Shown here piece after piece: positions 38,580 to 46,498 of a stretch of DNA of 63,206 nt. Under the pieces are notes generated by a model. It was not told where the DNA came from, made no database searches, and was given only the letters and a program-made list of their open reading frames with translations. Position 1 is the stretch's first letter; every line of letters starts with the position of its first letter. The stretch lies in the NCBI GenBank assembly GCA_017882305.1, contig JADGPU010000006.1:1-63206 (forward strand), written 5' to 3'. The position numbers and the translations under genes were made by a program. The stretch is from Bacteroidales bacterium. Lineage in GTDB: Bacteria; Bacteroidota; Bacteroidia; Bacteroidales; VadinHA17.

Positions 38580-39332
38580 ATGGAAAAGATCAAAATAGCT
38601 ATAATTGACGATGAATCACCCGCACGTGAAATAATTAAGCATTATTTAAAAGAGGTGGATTCAGTTGAAGTAATTGCTGAATGTGCTGATGGCTTTTCAG
38701 GTCTGAAATCAATTTCAGGAATGAAACCTGATCTTGTTTTCCTTGATATCCAGATGCCAAGACTTACCGGCATTGAATTGGTTGAGGTTCTTACTGAGAA
38801 ACCAGAGATAATCTTTACAACAGCCTATGATCAGTTTGCAATAAGAGCTTTTGAGCTTAATGCTGTAGATTATCTTATGAAGCCTTTCCCGAAAAGACGG
38901 TTTCTTGATGCAGTTAAAAAGGCAATTGATAAGATCAGGTCAGGTAAAGGAAATAAAGAGCCGGCAAGCCAGCTCCTGTCTAAAAAGCCTGAATCTTCCT
39001 CACCTGTTAACAGGATTGTGGTGCGCAAAGGAAATGCTATCAATCTTATACCAGTTGAACAGATAAGATATGTTGAGGCTCAGGATGATTATGTGATGAT
39101 CTATCATACAGCCGGCAAAGCTCTTAAACAGCAAACAATGAAGTCTTGTGAAGATAATCTTCCAAAAGCTGATTTTGTAAGAATTCACCGGTCATATATT
39201 GTAAAAGTTGAAGAGATAAAACGTATCGAGCCTTATGGTAAGGATAACCATATTGCTATACTTCAGTCGGGTGATAAGCTTCCAGTCAGCCGGGCTGGTT
39301 ATAAACATTTAAAGGAGGAGCTTAATTTCTGA
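38580..39332 (+). CDS. LytTR-type response regulator
   Basis: 250 residues. Receiver domain (1-120) with IIDDE, phosphoacceptor Asp in LVFLDIQMP, TTAYD and MKPF; then a short linker and a LytTR DNA-binding domain (about 145-250; IRYVEAQDDYVMIYH, FVRIHRSYIVKVEEIKRI). It is the transcriptional output of the LiaF-like operon. Its targets are unknown but could include this operon. Confidence 0.93.
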   Translation: MEKIKIAIIDDESPAREIIKHYLKEVDSVEVIAECADGFSGLKSISGMKPDLVFLDIQMPRLTGIELVEVLTEKPEIIFTTAYDQFAIRAFELNAVDYLMKPFPKRRFLDAVKKAIDKIRSGKGNKEPASQLLSKKPESSSPVNRIVVRKGNAINLIPVEQIRYVEAQDDYVMIYHTAGKALKQQTMKSCEDNLPKADFVRIHRSYIVKVEEIKRIEPYGKDNHIAILQSGDKLPVSRAGYKHLKEELNF

Positions 39333-39349
39333 ACAAAGTTCATTGTCAT

Positions 39350-39447
39350 CCTCTGTGGTTCTTTATGTCTCCTCTGTCGCCCTCTGTGTAACTAAAGATA
39401 AGAACTAACACAGAGTTGCACAGAGAAGCGCAGAGTTGCACAGAGAA
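39350..39447. repeat. CACAGAG-type intergenic element
   Basis: Between the LytTR regulator and yidD. The left arm has CCTCTGTGG and CCCTCTGTGTAAC; the right arm has AACACAGAGTTGCACAGAG followed by a second GCAGAGTTGCACAGAG. It resembles the CACAAAG elements at 4336 and 53569 with G for A at one position, and may be a diverged relative. Confidence 0.5.
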
Positions 39448-39460
39448 AATCCAGAGGTTT

Positions 39461-39769
39461 CTACCTCTTCAGCCTGTTTTCTTTTTCCCGTTTTGTAAAT
39501 ATTGCAGATAGCGGGCGATATTGACGGAACCTGAACAGGGGGACAGGATCAAACCCGTGGGTCCCGCCTGGTCTGCATCTGAGTATACGTCCTGTTCCTA
39601 ATAACAATCCAGTGAATGGTCCATGAATCTTCAGGGCATCAAGCATATATTGTGAACAGGTTGGAACATGTCGGCAGGAGGGACGTAAAAACGGAGAAAT
39701 TGAGTACTTGTATAAGAGTACTGGAAGAGATAAAAGAAACGATAATATTGCATTGATCGACTTAATCAT
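39461..39769 (-). CDS. yidD: Membrane protein insertion efficiency factor YidD
   Basis: 102 residues. N-terminal amphipathic/hydrophobic helix (ILSFLLSLPVLLYKYSISPF) and the Cys-containing core (CRHVPTCSQYMLDALKIHG, ILRCRPGGTHGFDPVP) are typical of YidD, which helps YidC insert inner-membrane proteins. It is not next to rpmH, rnpA or yidC here, unlike in many genomes. Confidence 0.92.
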   Translation of the reverse strand: MIKSINAILSFLLSLPVLLYKYSISPFLRPSCRHVPTCSQYMLDALKIHGPFTGLLLGTGRILRCRPGGTHGFDPVPLFRFRQYRPLSAIFTKREKENRLKR

Positions 39770-39799
39770 GATACAAAGATAATAACTGTCATCTTAGCT

Positions 39800-39827
39800 G
39801 CAAGATACAGGGTGCAAGATGCAGGGT
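39800..39827. repeat. Two tandem 14-base units (GCAAGAT-CAGGGT)
   Basis: GCAAGATACAGGGT at 39800-39813 is followed directly by GCAAGATGCAGGGT. It is in the divergent gap between yidD and the zinc peptidase. No function is evident. Confidence 0.6.
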
Positions 39828-39977
39828 GCGTTTCTCACCAGGGTACTTTGCAATCTTTGCAGTTAATGGAATATATATTTGGATTGCTGACAAAATGACC
39901 AATTTCAACTGTCAGAATGGTTTTGGCAAAGGTTTTGCTGATTTACATAAATTTTAATTTAGGAGGGAAATGAAGTT

Positions 39978-40655
39978 ATGAGTATCTGGGTAATTTTTAT
40001 AGGATTCATGATCCTGAGCTGGATTGTGAGCATGACACTAAAATCAAAGTTTAATAAGTATTCGAAAATTCCTCTTGATAATGGGATGTCAGGCCGCGAA
40101 GTAGCGGAAAAGATGCTCCGTGACAATGGTATCGCAGGTGTAAGCATTGGAAGTGTTGAGGGTCAGTTGACTGACCATTATAATCCTGTTGATAAAACAA
40201 TCAATCTCAGCCAGGAGGTATACAATGGCCGGAGTATTTCATCAGCAGCAGTGGCAGCTCATGAATGCGGCCATGCAGTTCAGCACGCGAAGGCTTATGC
40301 ATGGCTTGGGTTCAGATCCAAGCTGGTTCCTGTTGTCAGCTTTACATCCAAATGGGTACAATGGATATTACTTGCAGGGATACTACTCGTACGTACTTTC
40401 CCTGTTTTATTGCTGGCAGGTATCGTCCTCTTTGCATTGACAACCCTTTTCAGTTTTATTACATTACCTGTAGAAATAGATGCAAGCCGGAGGGCTCTTG
40501 CATGGTTGTCAAATGCCGGAATAACTTCATACCAGAATCATGAAATGGCACAGGACGCTCTCAAGTGGGCTGCATATACATATGTGATTGCGGCTCTTGG
40601 CTCACTGGCGACATTGCTGTACTACATTATGATATTTACAGGGTCAAGGAGATAA
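39978..40655 (+). CDS. YugP-type neutral zinc metallopeptidase, membrane-bound
   Basis: 225 residues with membrane helices at both ends and in the middle. The zinc motif is in AAHECGHAVQH (HExxH), preceded by a MSGREVAEKMLRDNG segment and followed by VEIDASRRALAWL, all typical of the Zn_peptidase_2 (YugP) family. AGGAGG lies 17-12 bases upstream of the ATG, an unusually good Shine-Dalgarno for this window. Its stop codon TAA is also the first three bases of the C-rich element that follows. Confidence 0.9.
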   Translation: MSIWVIFIGFMILSWIVSMTLKSKFNKYSKIPLDNGMSGREVAEKMLRDNGIAGVSIGSVEGQLTDHYNPVDKTINLSQEVYNGRSISSAAVAAHECGHAVQHAKAYAWLGFRSKLVPVVSFTSKWVQWILLAGILLVRTFPVLLLAGIVLFALTTLFSFITLPVEIDASRRALAWLSNAGITSYQNHEMAQDALKWAAYTYVIAALGSLATLLYYIMIFTGSRR

Positions 40656-40798
40656 ACCCCCTCGCCCCCGCTTTTGCGGGGCAGGTTCTTCGGGCTCTCA
40701 CCCAGAAGGGGGAGAAATGCCCGCCATTAAGTGTAATTCAAATTGACATCCGTATTTTCCTCCCCCTTGTGGGAGGTGCGAAGCGGCGGAGGGGTTTA
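40653..40798. repeat. C-rich element with 13-base terminal inverted repeats, copy 2
   Basis: The left end is TAAACCCCCTCGC (40653-40665) and the right end GCGGAGGGGTTTA (40786-40798), inverted repeats with two mismatches. Inside are hairpins CCCCGC-TTTT-GCGGGG (40666-40681) and CCTCCC...GGGAGG. The left TAA is the stop of the zinc peptidase and the right TTA is the stop of the convergent methyltransferase. It shares its left end and an internal motif with 33305-33364. Confidence 0.7.
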
Positions 40799-41536
40799 CC
40801 TCCCTTTTACATCCAGCCAGTGTGTCCTTTTTTCAATTGTTCTTACCACAACCCATATTACACTTGCAGCAATAAATAGATAAATCCACATTCCAGTCAA
40901 GTATATCCGTTCCGAAAGGAAATAGTTTCTAAAAAGATCCATAACGGTGAAAATGACAAAAATATTGACAAAACTGTTGTATTCTCTCTTTAGAACATTT
41001 TTTAAGGAGAAAGGAAGCTTAGGCGGAATGAATTTAATTGAATAGGGGATAAAAGAACTTACTTTTTCTGACCATTTGTCATAAATGTCACCGAACTTTC
41101 TCCTCAGGAATTGCTCTTCTGCGAACATAATACGCTCATAATAAAGCCAGTATATAAGTACGAATACAAAAGTAACTCCTACTGACCGCAAAAACAAAAC
41201 CGGGCCAAGCCACATAAAGAAATTTCCAAGGTAAAGCGGATGCCGTAAAAGAGAATAGATCCCTGAGACATTCAATTCATCTGCAATTTGCCCGTTTGCT
41301 GTGTTTCGTCCGGACGTGTTTTTCGGAGTAAAACCTACTGTTAAAATTCTGATAACTTGTCCAAATAAACTCACCCCAAGAAAGATAAGCTCATCTCTCC
41401 TATCAAACAGTATTGCCTGCCTGTTGCCCAGGTACATCATTACAATACCTGCAACGATCAAAAATACAGGAAGCCAGCTTCTTCTTTTAAATAACCAGTT
41501 CCCGCTATTTTCAAATTCATGTACCAGGGCCATCAT
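40796..41536 (-). CDS. Isoprenylcysteine carboxyl methyltransferase-like membrane protein
   Basis: 246 residues with five or more membrane helices. The C-terminal half has the ICMT/PEMT fingerprint: GIYSLLRHPLYLGNFFMWLG followed by a helix and YYERIMFAEEQFLRRKFGDIYDKW. Such enzymes methylate small lipids or other acceptors with S-adenosylmethionine; the substrate in bacteria is generally unknown. It is convergent with the zinc peptidase and shares the C-rich element at its stop. Confidence 0.82.
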   Translation of the reverse strand: MMALVHEFENSGNWLFKRRSWLPVFLIVAGIVMMYLGNRQAILFDRRDELIFLGVSLFGQVIRILTVGFTPKNTSGRNTANGQIADELNVSGIYSLLRHPLYLGNFFMWLGPVLFLRSVGVTFVFVLIYWLYYERIMFAEEQFLRRKFGDIYDKWSEKVSSFIPYSIKFIPPKLPFSLKNVLKREYNSFVNIFVIFTVMDLFRNYFLSERIYLTGMWIYLFIAASVIWVVVRTIEKRTHWLDVKGR

Positions 41537-41715
41537 TTGGTTTTTTAGTGATGGGGCAAAAGTATAAAAAATCTAGAAACTGACTTTAACCGGAAAAATC
41601 CTGTTTAATTCTTTTCCACCTGCGGAATTCCTTAAAAGCAATTATTTGAAGAATCCTGACCAATTATTCTGGAAAGATTTTTTATCTTTATCAGTTGTAC
41701 TAAACCAATTATCCA

Positions 41716-43374
41716 ATGGCAAGTCTCAAGCTTTTACTGGGAATAATCCCTTCGACTTCTAAAATCGAACAGGCTGAAAGAGCTTTGATTTCTGAATTTG
41801 AGAAGCTCCATGTTTTTTCAGAATCTGAGGTGCTGACAAGATACAATGTGCTAAATGGTCTGGTAAATTCTTCCGATTTCGTTCAGAAATGCAAAGAGCT
41901 CAAATCCCTTCGATATAAGAATTCTGAAGAATACCTGAATGAGAAAGAATTTTTTTCACTTCAGAAAGCAAAGGATATTGTACTATATTTTAAAACCACA
42001 TCAGGAAATATCCTGAAAAGGTTTAAAGATATGGATGGGTCCAGTAAAATAAATGAGTTTGAGGCACTTGAAAAATTCATTGAGTCTCCCGGGTTCAGGG
42101 AAAAGCAAAAAATGAAGCCTTTTACTTTCAAAGATACTGATGAATACCGCAAGTTAGATGAGTACAGGGCTCTTAAAAAAGATCCGGAAATTAAAGCATT
42201 CTTAAAATCACCCAAGAAAAAAAGGTCATTTTTTAAACCATCTAAGAATAAATCACAACCTAAAGTTGAAATAATTAAAACCAGGTCAATATTAAGATTT
42301 GAAGAACTCAGTGCTTTCATAAAATCATCTGAATTCCTTGCAAAGAAAAACATGAGGCCAATAACCTTCAAAGATTCTGAAGAGTATAAAAAGCTTCTTG
42401 AATACAAAAGAATAAAAAGAACGCTTGAAATAAAAGAGTTTTATAAGTTCAAATCCTCCAATGAGTATGCAAATTTTCTGGATACCGATGGTTCAGCACG
42501 ACTAAAAAGGTATCATGAACTTAAAGAGTATGTTGCAACCTCGGAGTTTAAACAAAGAAAAGAATATCTTCAGGATAAGAAGAGATTTGAGAAGACTGAA
42601 ATGTTCAAAGAGATCCAGGAATATAATAAGCTGAAGAAGGATGCGGATATAATCTGGTATTTTAAAGTTAAGGACTCAGACAAATTCGATATTCTGAAGC
42701 AAAGGGAATTGACATTCAGTGATGAGTTTGATGGTGAAAAACTTGATACTAAAAAATGGCTGACAAATTATTACTGGGGCGAGAAGTTACTAAAAGACAG
42801 ATACTCCATAGAATCGGATCTTCAGGCATATACTGAAAAAGAAAACTTTGAAGTCCGTAACAGCATTCTGAGGATCAACACTAAACCCCAGAGAAGTACA
42901 GGAAAAGTCTGGTCCGTTGCAAATGGTTTTTCAATAAAAGAGTTCAGCTATACTTCAGGACTTATCAATTCGGGTACCAGTTTCAGGCAGAAATATGGAG
43001 TTTTTACTGCAAAAATCAAACTGGGAAATCCCAATGCAAAAAGCGCATTCTGGATGCTTGCCGATAAGATCACACCTCATCTCAATATATGCCGGACATC
43101 CACCGGGAAAGTATGGTTCGATTATTACCCGACAAAGGGAAATGGCTCAAAAACCTCAATCGGGTCGCGGTATTCCAAGGATTACTATATCTATACACTT
43201 GAGTGGACCTCCGATAAACTTGTATGGAAAATAAACGGCGCCGAGGTTTTTTCTCAAACTTCAGACGTTCCTCAAGAGCCAATGTATGTTCTTTTCGCAG
43301 GTGGTCTTGATAAACCGATTAATGGATTAACATCGATGGAAATTGATTGGGTCAGGGTTTATACGGCCAAATGA
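41716..43374 (+). CDS. Helical-repeat protein with catalytically degenerate GH16-like domain
   Basis: 552 residues, no signal peptide. Residues ~42-330 hold four imperfect repeats of about 55-75 residues, each with an EF-x-LxxFIxSxEF helix, a TFKDSxEYxKLxEYxxLK helix and an EIKxFxKF tail. Residues ~331-552 have the GH16 concanavalin fold: LTFSDEFDGEKLDTKKW at the start, YGVFTAKIKL, AFWML and the final MEIDWVRVYTAK. Where GH16 enzymes have ExDxxE, this protein has HLNICR (455-460), so all three catalytic acids are replaced. It may bind rather than cut a glycan, or have a structural role. It appears monocistronic. Confidence 0.82.
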   Translation: MASLKLLLGIIPSTSKIEQAERALISEFEKLHVFSESEVLTRYNVLNGLVNSSDFVQKCKELKSLRYKNSEEYLNEKEFFSLQKAKDIVLYFKTTSGNILKRFKDMDGSSKINEFEALEKFIESPGFREKQKMKPFTFKDTDEYRKLDEYRALKKDPEIKAFLKSPKKKRSFFKPSKNKSQPKVEIIKTRSILRFEELSAFIKSSEFLAKKNMRPITFKDSEEYKKLLEYKRIKRTLEIKEFYKFKSSNEYANFLDTDGSARLKRYHELKEYVATSEFKQRKEYLQDKKRFEKTEMFKEIQEYNKLKKDADIIWYFKVKDSDKFDILKQRELTFSDEFDGEKLDTKKWLTNYYWGEKLLKDRYSIESDLQAYTEKENFEVRNSILRINTKPQRSTGKVWSVANGFSIKEFSYTSGLINSGTSFRQKYGVFTAKIKLGNPNAKSAFWMLADKITPHLNICRTSTGKVWFDYYPTKGNGSKTSIGSRYSKDYYIYTLEWTSDKLVWKINGAEVFSQTSDVPQEPMYVLFAGGLDKPINGLTSMEIDWVRVYTAK

Positions 43375-43401
43375 TAATAAAAATATATTAATAAATATGT
43401 T

Positions 43402-43430
43402 GTAGAGACGTCCAAATTGGGCGTCTCTAC
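43402..43430. repeat. Dispersed palindromic repeat, copy 2
   Basis: All 29 bases are identical to the copy at 12624-12652. It lies 27 bases after the stop of the GH16-like gene. Confidence 0.9.
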
Positions 43431-43662
43431 TGTGTTAATTCTATTTGGTAATCGATATAATGTAGGCTACCACCCTTCTTATTATCAGAATCAATACCAC
43501 TATTGTAATTGTTATCATTGTAGTTTTGACTTTACTTTCTGTTCTTTATCGTGAATGAAGTCTTCATAATGATCTGTATACAACAACATTCAACTATTTA
43601 AAATCATTCTAAATAATAACAAACTAATCTTGAATTTGTTTAATCAACGAAATATGATACTG

Positions 43663-43691
43663 GTAGAGACGCCCAAATTGAGCCTCTCTAC
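43663..43691. repeat. Dispersed palindromic repeat, copy 3 (decayed)
   Basis: 29 bases. The left arm GTAGAGACGCCC is intact, but the right arm is GAGCCTCTCTAC with changes that break two or three pairs. It lies 40 bases before the sigma-factor promoter element. Confidence 0.8.
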
Positions 43692-43730
43692 TTTCATATT
43701 GGAATCTTAACATTATTTTGCCAAGGCATG

Positions 43731-43738
43731 TAACTTTG
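43731..43738 (+). promoter_or_regulatory. Candidate -7 element (TAACTTTG) for the ECF sigma operon
   Basis: Exact TANNTTTG match 36 bases before the ATG at 43775. It lies downstream of the upstream alternative start (43718), so the shorter protein is favoured. Confidence 0.5.
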
Positions 43739-43774
43739 TATAATTTTATCCGTCTTAGCATCGTAATTCACTTT

Positions 43775-44260
43775 ATGACAGTTAAGGAATATAACAGATC
43801 TGTTGAGGAATTTGCCGATTCGGTCTATCGTTTCATCAGGGGTAACCTTAAGGATGATGAGCGGGCAAACGATATTGTTCAGGATAGTTATGAAAGGCTC
43901 TGGGGACATGTTGCAGAGATTGAATATACAGTAGTTAAATCATGGCTGTTCACAACAGCCTATCATATAATGATTGATATTATCAGGAAAGAGAAGAGGA
44001 TGACAAATCTTGAACTGATACATGAAAAGGAAATGATATATGAATCTCAGTACACCGATCTTAATGAAATTCTCCATAAGGCATTGGATCACTTATCCGA
44101 ACAACAAAAAATGTCTGTTATGCTTCGGGATTATGAAGGTTACAATTATAAAGAGATCGGGGAAATTATGGGGTTGAGCGAGGCCCAGGTGAAAATAAAC
44201 ATTTACAGGGGACGCGTTGCTCTTAAGAATTTTATCGGGAAAATTGAAATAGTACTTTAG
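43775..44260 (+). CDS. ECF-type RNA polymerase sigma factor
   Basis: 161 residues from the ATG at 43775 (MTVKEYNRSV). Region 2 (ADSVYRFIRGNLKDDERAND, IVQDSYERLWGH, WLFTTAYHIMIDIIRKE) and region 4 (LSEQQKMSVMLRDYEGYNYKEIGEIMGLSEAQVKINIYRGR) are both complete. There is no region 1 or 3. The next gene starts 2 bases after the stop and looks like its membrane anti-sigma factor. The regulon is unknown but probably includes this operon. Confidence 0.92.
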   Translation: MTVKEYNRSVEEFADSVYRFIRGNLKDDERANDIVQDSYERLWGHVAEIEYTVVKSWLFTTAYHIMIDIIRKEKRMTNLELIHEKEMIYESQYTDLNEILHKALDHLSEQQKMSVMLRDYEGYNYKEIGEIMGLSEAQVKINIYRGRVALKNFIGKIEIVL

Positions 44261-44262
44261 TC

Positions 44263-45363
44263 ATGCAAATCGACAGATCAAATTATGAAATATGGCTTAT
44301 CGATTGGCTTGATGGAAATCTAAGTGATATCCAGGTTGAGCAGCTTCAGCATTTTCTCGACGAAAACCCTGAATTTAAGGAAGAATTTGATGAACTGTTC
44401 ACCTTCAGACTTAATCCTTCAGGGAAATCTTTTCCACATAAAAACCATCTGAAAAAAACAACTGAAACCCTTTCAGATTCTCAGTTTGACTACCTTTCTG
44501 TCGCATATCTTGAAAATGATCTTTCTGCCGACCAGCAAACAGAACTTAAAGAAAGTATAGAGCAGGATACTGAAAAGAGGATGTCGTTTGAATTGATTCA
44601 GAAAATGAGACTTTCGCCGGTCTCTCTTTCGTACATGCATAAGAATCGACTCAAAAGGAGAACAGTTGTTCAGAACGTTTTCAGATTATCATTAATTGGA
44701 TTATCAGCGGCTGCAATTATCACATTAGTGGTAATAACCTATCTATCAAAACCGAAGGACCTGCAAGTTAACTTTGAAAAGACTGCCCAGACTATGGCAG
44801 TTGACAGCACTATTCGGAAACCGGCAGTTAAAATAATCTCGAACGAAACAAAACCGGGGAGAAAGATCATCGTGGCTAAAAAACAAAGTAAAATTTTGTT
44901 TGGTGCATTGCAGGAGAAAGTTTCTTCTTTAACAGAATCTGCCATTAATCCTTCCACAACGAGTGATTCACTGATAAGATCTGCTGATCTTCCCCTTACA
45001 TTGATTAATAAGATTCTTGTTTCGCCGGAGATCTATTTAAAAGGAGAAAAAATCCCCAATACTCTGATTGCATTAAAGGAAACCGTCGCTGTACCTGAAT
45101 ACGATGATGGAAGATCCAAACTTGGCAAATTCATTGCAAAAACATTCCGTGTAAAAATACTGAAAGAGAAAACAGCAAAAGACAGCCCCCTTAAAGTTTA
45201 CGAGATAGCTGAAGCAGGTGTTTCCGGACTCAATAAGCTACTTGGCTGGGAAATGGCACTTGATGAAAAGAAGGACGAGAAAGGAGAGATTAAATCGCTC
45301 TATTTCAGATCTAAGATCCTTAAATTTAATGCACCCATTAAAAAATCTGAACCTGTTCAGTAA
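44263..45363 (+). CDS. Putative membrane anti-sigma factor
   Basis: 366 residues. The N-terminal cytoplasmic part has two related motifs, YEIWLIDWLDGNLSDIQVEQ (8-27) and FDYLSVAYLENDLSADQQTE (75-94), like the short helices of Bacteroidota anti-sigma proteins; no zinc-binding HxxxCxxC is present. One membrane helix (about 140-161) is followed by a ~200-residue periplasmic part with no recognised domain. It is 2 bases after the sigma gene. The assignment rests on this layout and position, not on a clear family match. Confidence 0.65.
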   Translation: MQIDRSNYEIWLIDWLDGNLSDIQVEQLQHFLDENPEFKEEFDELFTFRLNPSGKSFPHKNHLKKTTETLSDSQFDYLSVAYLENDLSADQQTELKESIEQDTEKRMSFELIQKMRLSPVSLSYMHKNRLKRRTVVQNVFRLSLIGLSAAAIITLVVITYLSKPKDLQVNFEKTAQTMAVDSTIRKPAVKIISNETKPGRKIIVAKKQSKILFGALQEKVSSLTESAINPSTTSDSLIRSADLPLTLINKILVSPEIYLKGEKIPNTLIALKETVAVPEYDDGRSKLGKFIAKTFRVKILKEKTAKDSPLKVYEIAEAGVSGLNKLLGWEMALDEKKDEKGEIKSLYFRSKILKFNAPIKKSEPVQ

Positions 45364-45423
45364 CTTTTCTCACCCCTTCCCCGTCCCATCTCTGAAAACA
45401 GAACTATTTTAAAATTTACTACT

Positions 45424-46365
45424 ATGAAAAAGTTGGGAATAATCATATTGATAACAGCAATAATTATGTATGGATTCTGCCTGAAAGTATCAGCGCATTG
45501 CCAGTCAGATGAAAAACAGGAAAATGCAGGTAATAAAAACGAATCCACTAAAGGAACTATCGGCAAAGATCTCGGAACCGTTGAAGAAAATAATTCGGCA
45601 CTTAATCTGAAAGCTGGAAACAGGAGACTAAACATCCTTGAATCATTAGAAGGACCCAGCTTTGATATCAAAAAATATTCAAAGAAAGAAGAATGGGACG
45701 AGGAAGATAATGAGCAGGAGCATGCCAGAAGAAGATCCAGATTCAGAGGACATTGGTCAGGAATTGAATTCGGATTTAATAATTATTTATCTTCCGATAA
45801 AAGTTTTTCTATGCCGGCCGATATTGATTACATGACTCTTCACTCAAGTAAATCAAGCTGTTTTAACATTAATTTCACACAATTAAGTCTGGGTTTGACC
45901 AGGCATTTCGGATTTGTTACAGGACTTGGCCTGAATTGGAATAACTACAGGTTTGATGGAAATAACAATATACAAAAAGGACCAATCGGGATTATTGAAG
46001 AACTTGATCCGGAATTAAACCTCGAAAAATCAAAACTTGCCACCCTGTTTCTTACTCTTCCTCTTATGTTGGAGCTACAAATTCCGGTTGAAAATAATCG
46101 CTTACATATTGCAGCCGGACCAATAGGAGCATTAAAACTAGGATCACACACTAAAATGGTATTTGAGAATGGACATACGGAAAAAACTTATGGAGATTTT
46201 AGCTTAAATATGCTTCGTTATGGAGCAACCGCCCGAGTTGGTTATGGAAACTTTCAGCTTTATGGAACTTACTATGCAACTTCTCTGTTTCAGAGCAGGA
46301 AAGGCCCTGCAGGTAATGATCTTTATCCTTTTGAAATCGGGGTGGCTCTTGCCTTCAACAATTAA
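45424..46365 (+). CDS. Outer-membrane beta-barrel protein (sigma-operon linked)
   Basis: 313 residues with a signal peptide (to about 25). A charged, low-complexity linker (about 27-105, rich in Glu, Asn, Lys, including EWDEEDNEQEHARRRSRF) precedes a barrel of alternating strands (about 110-313; FGFVTGLGLNWNNYRF, LFLTLPLMLELQIP, LHIAAGPIGALKLG, FEIGVALAFNN with terminal aromatic-type end). As the third gene of the sigma/anti-sigma unit it may be a regulated outer-membrane component or sensor. Confidence 0.75.
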   Translation: MKKLGIIILITAIIMYGFCLKVSAHCQSDEKQENAGNKNESTKGTIGKDLGTVEENNSALNLKAGNRRLNILESLEGPSFDIKKYSKKEEWDEEDNEQEHARRRSRFRGHWSGIEFGFNNYLSSDKSFSMPADIDYMTLHSSKSSCFNINFTQLSLGLTRHFGFVTGLGLNWNNYRFDGNNNIQKGPIGIIEELDPELNLEKSKLATLFLTLPLMLELQIPVENNRLHIAAGPIGALKLGSHTKMVFENGHTEKTYGDFSLNMLRYGATARVGYGNFQLYGTYYATSLFQSRKGPAGNDLYPFEIGVALAFNN

Positions 46366-46405
46366 TTTTTACATCATTCCTGATAATGGATTTATATATT
46401 GCATT

Positions 46406-46434
46406 GTAGAGACGCGCAAATTGCGCGTCTCTAC
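46406..46434. repeat. Dispersed palindromic repeat, copy 4 (perfect palindrome)
   Basis: 29 bases, 14-bp perfect arms GTAGAGACGCGCAA and TTGCGCGTCTCTAC around one A. Compared with copy 1, the inner arm bases differ on both sides so that pairing is kept. It lies between the barrel gene and the ThiF-like promoter. Confidence 0.9.
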
Positions 46435-46447
46435 ATGTTTAATATTG

Positions 46448-46475
46448 TTTGTTGTGTGCAGCTGGTGTATATTTG
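46448..46475 (+). promoter_or_regulatory. Candidate promoter for ThiF/HesA-like gene
   Basis: TTTG at 46448-46451, 16 bases, then TATATTTG at 46468-46475, 23 bases before the ATG at 46499. It begins 13 bases after the palindrome at 46406-46434. Confidence 0.5.
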
Positions 46476-46498
46476 TACTGTTCAGATACTAATTAATA

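Larger units (their letters stand above)
43375..43774. other. 400-base gene-free region with two palindromic repeats and a promoter
   Basis: No credible coding frame. It holds palindrome copies at 43402 and 43663 and a TAACTTTG promoter element at 43731. The AT-rich remainder shows no RNA gene or hairpin that I can support. Confidence 0.6.

Noticed and set aside
40653..40798. Intrinsic terminator for the convergent genes
   Set aside because: Hairpins are GC-rich but no T-tract follows on either strand; described as a repeat element instead.
41961..42407. 148-codon minus-strand frame opposite the helical repeats
   Set aside because: Ser/Leu/Phe-rich mirror of Lys/Glu-rich repeats, as expected from antisense reading.
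43375..43774. Possible tRNA or riboswitch in the 400-base gap
   Set aside because: No cloverleaf or conserved riboswitch core could be traced; only palindromes and a promoter element.
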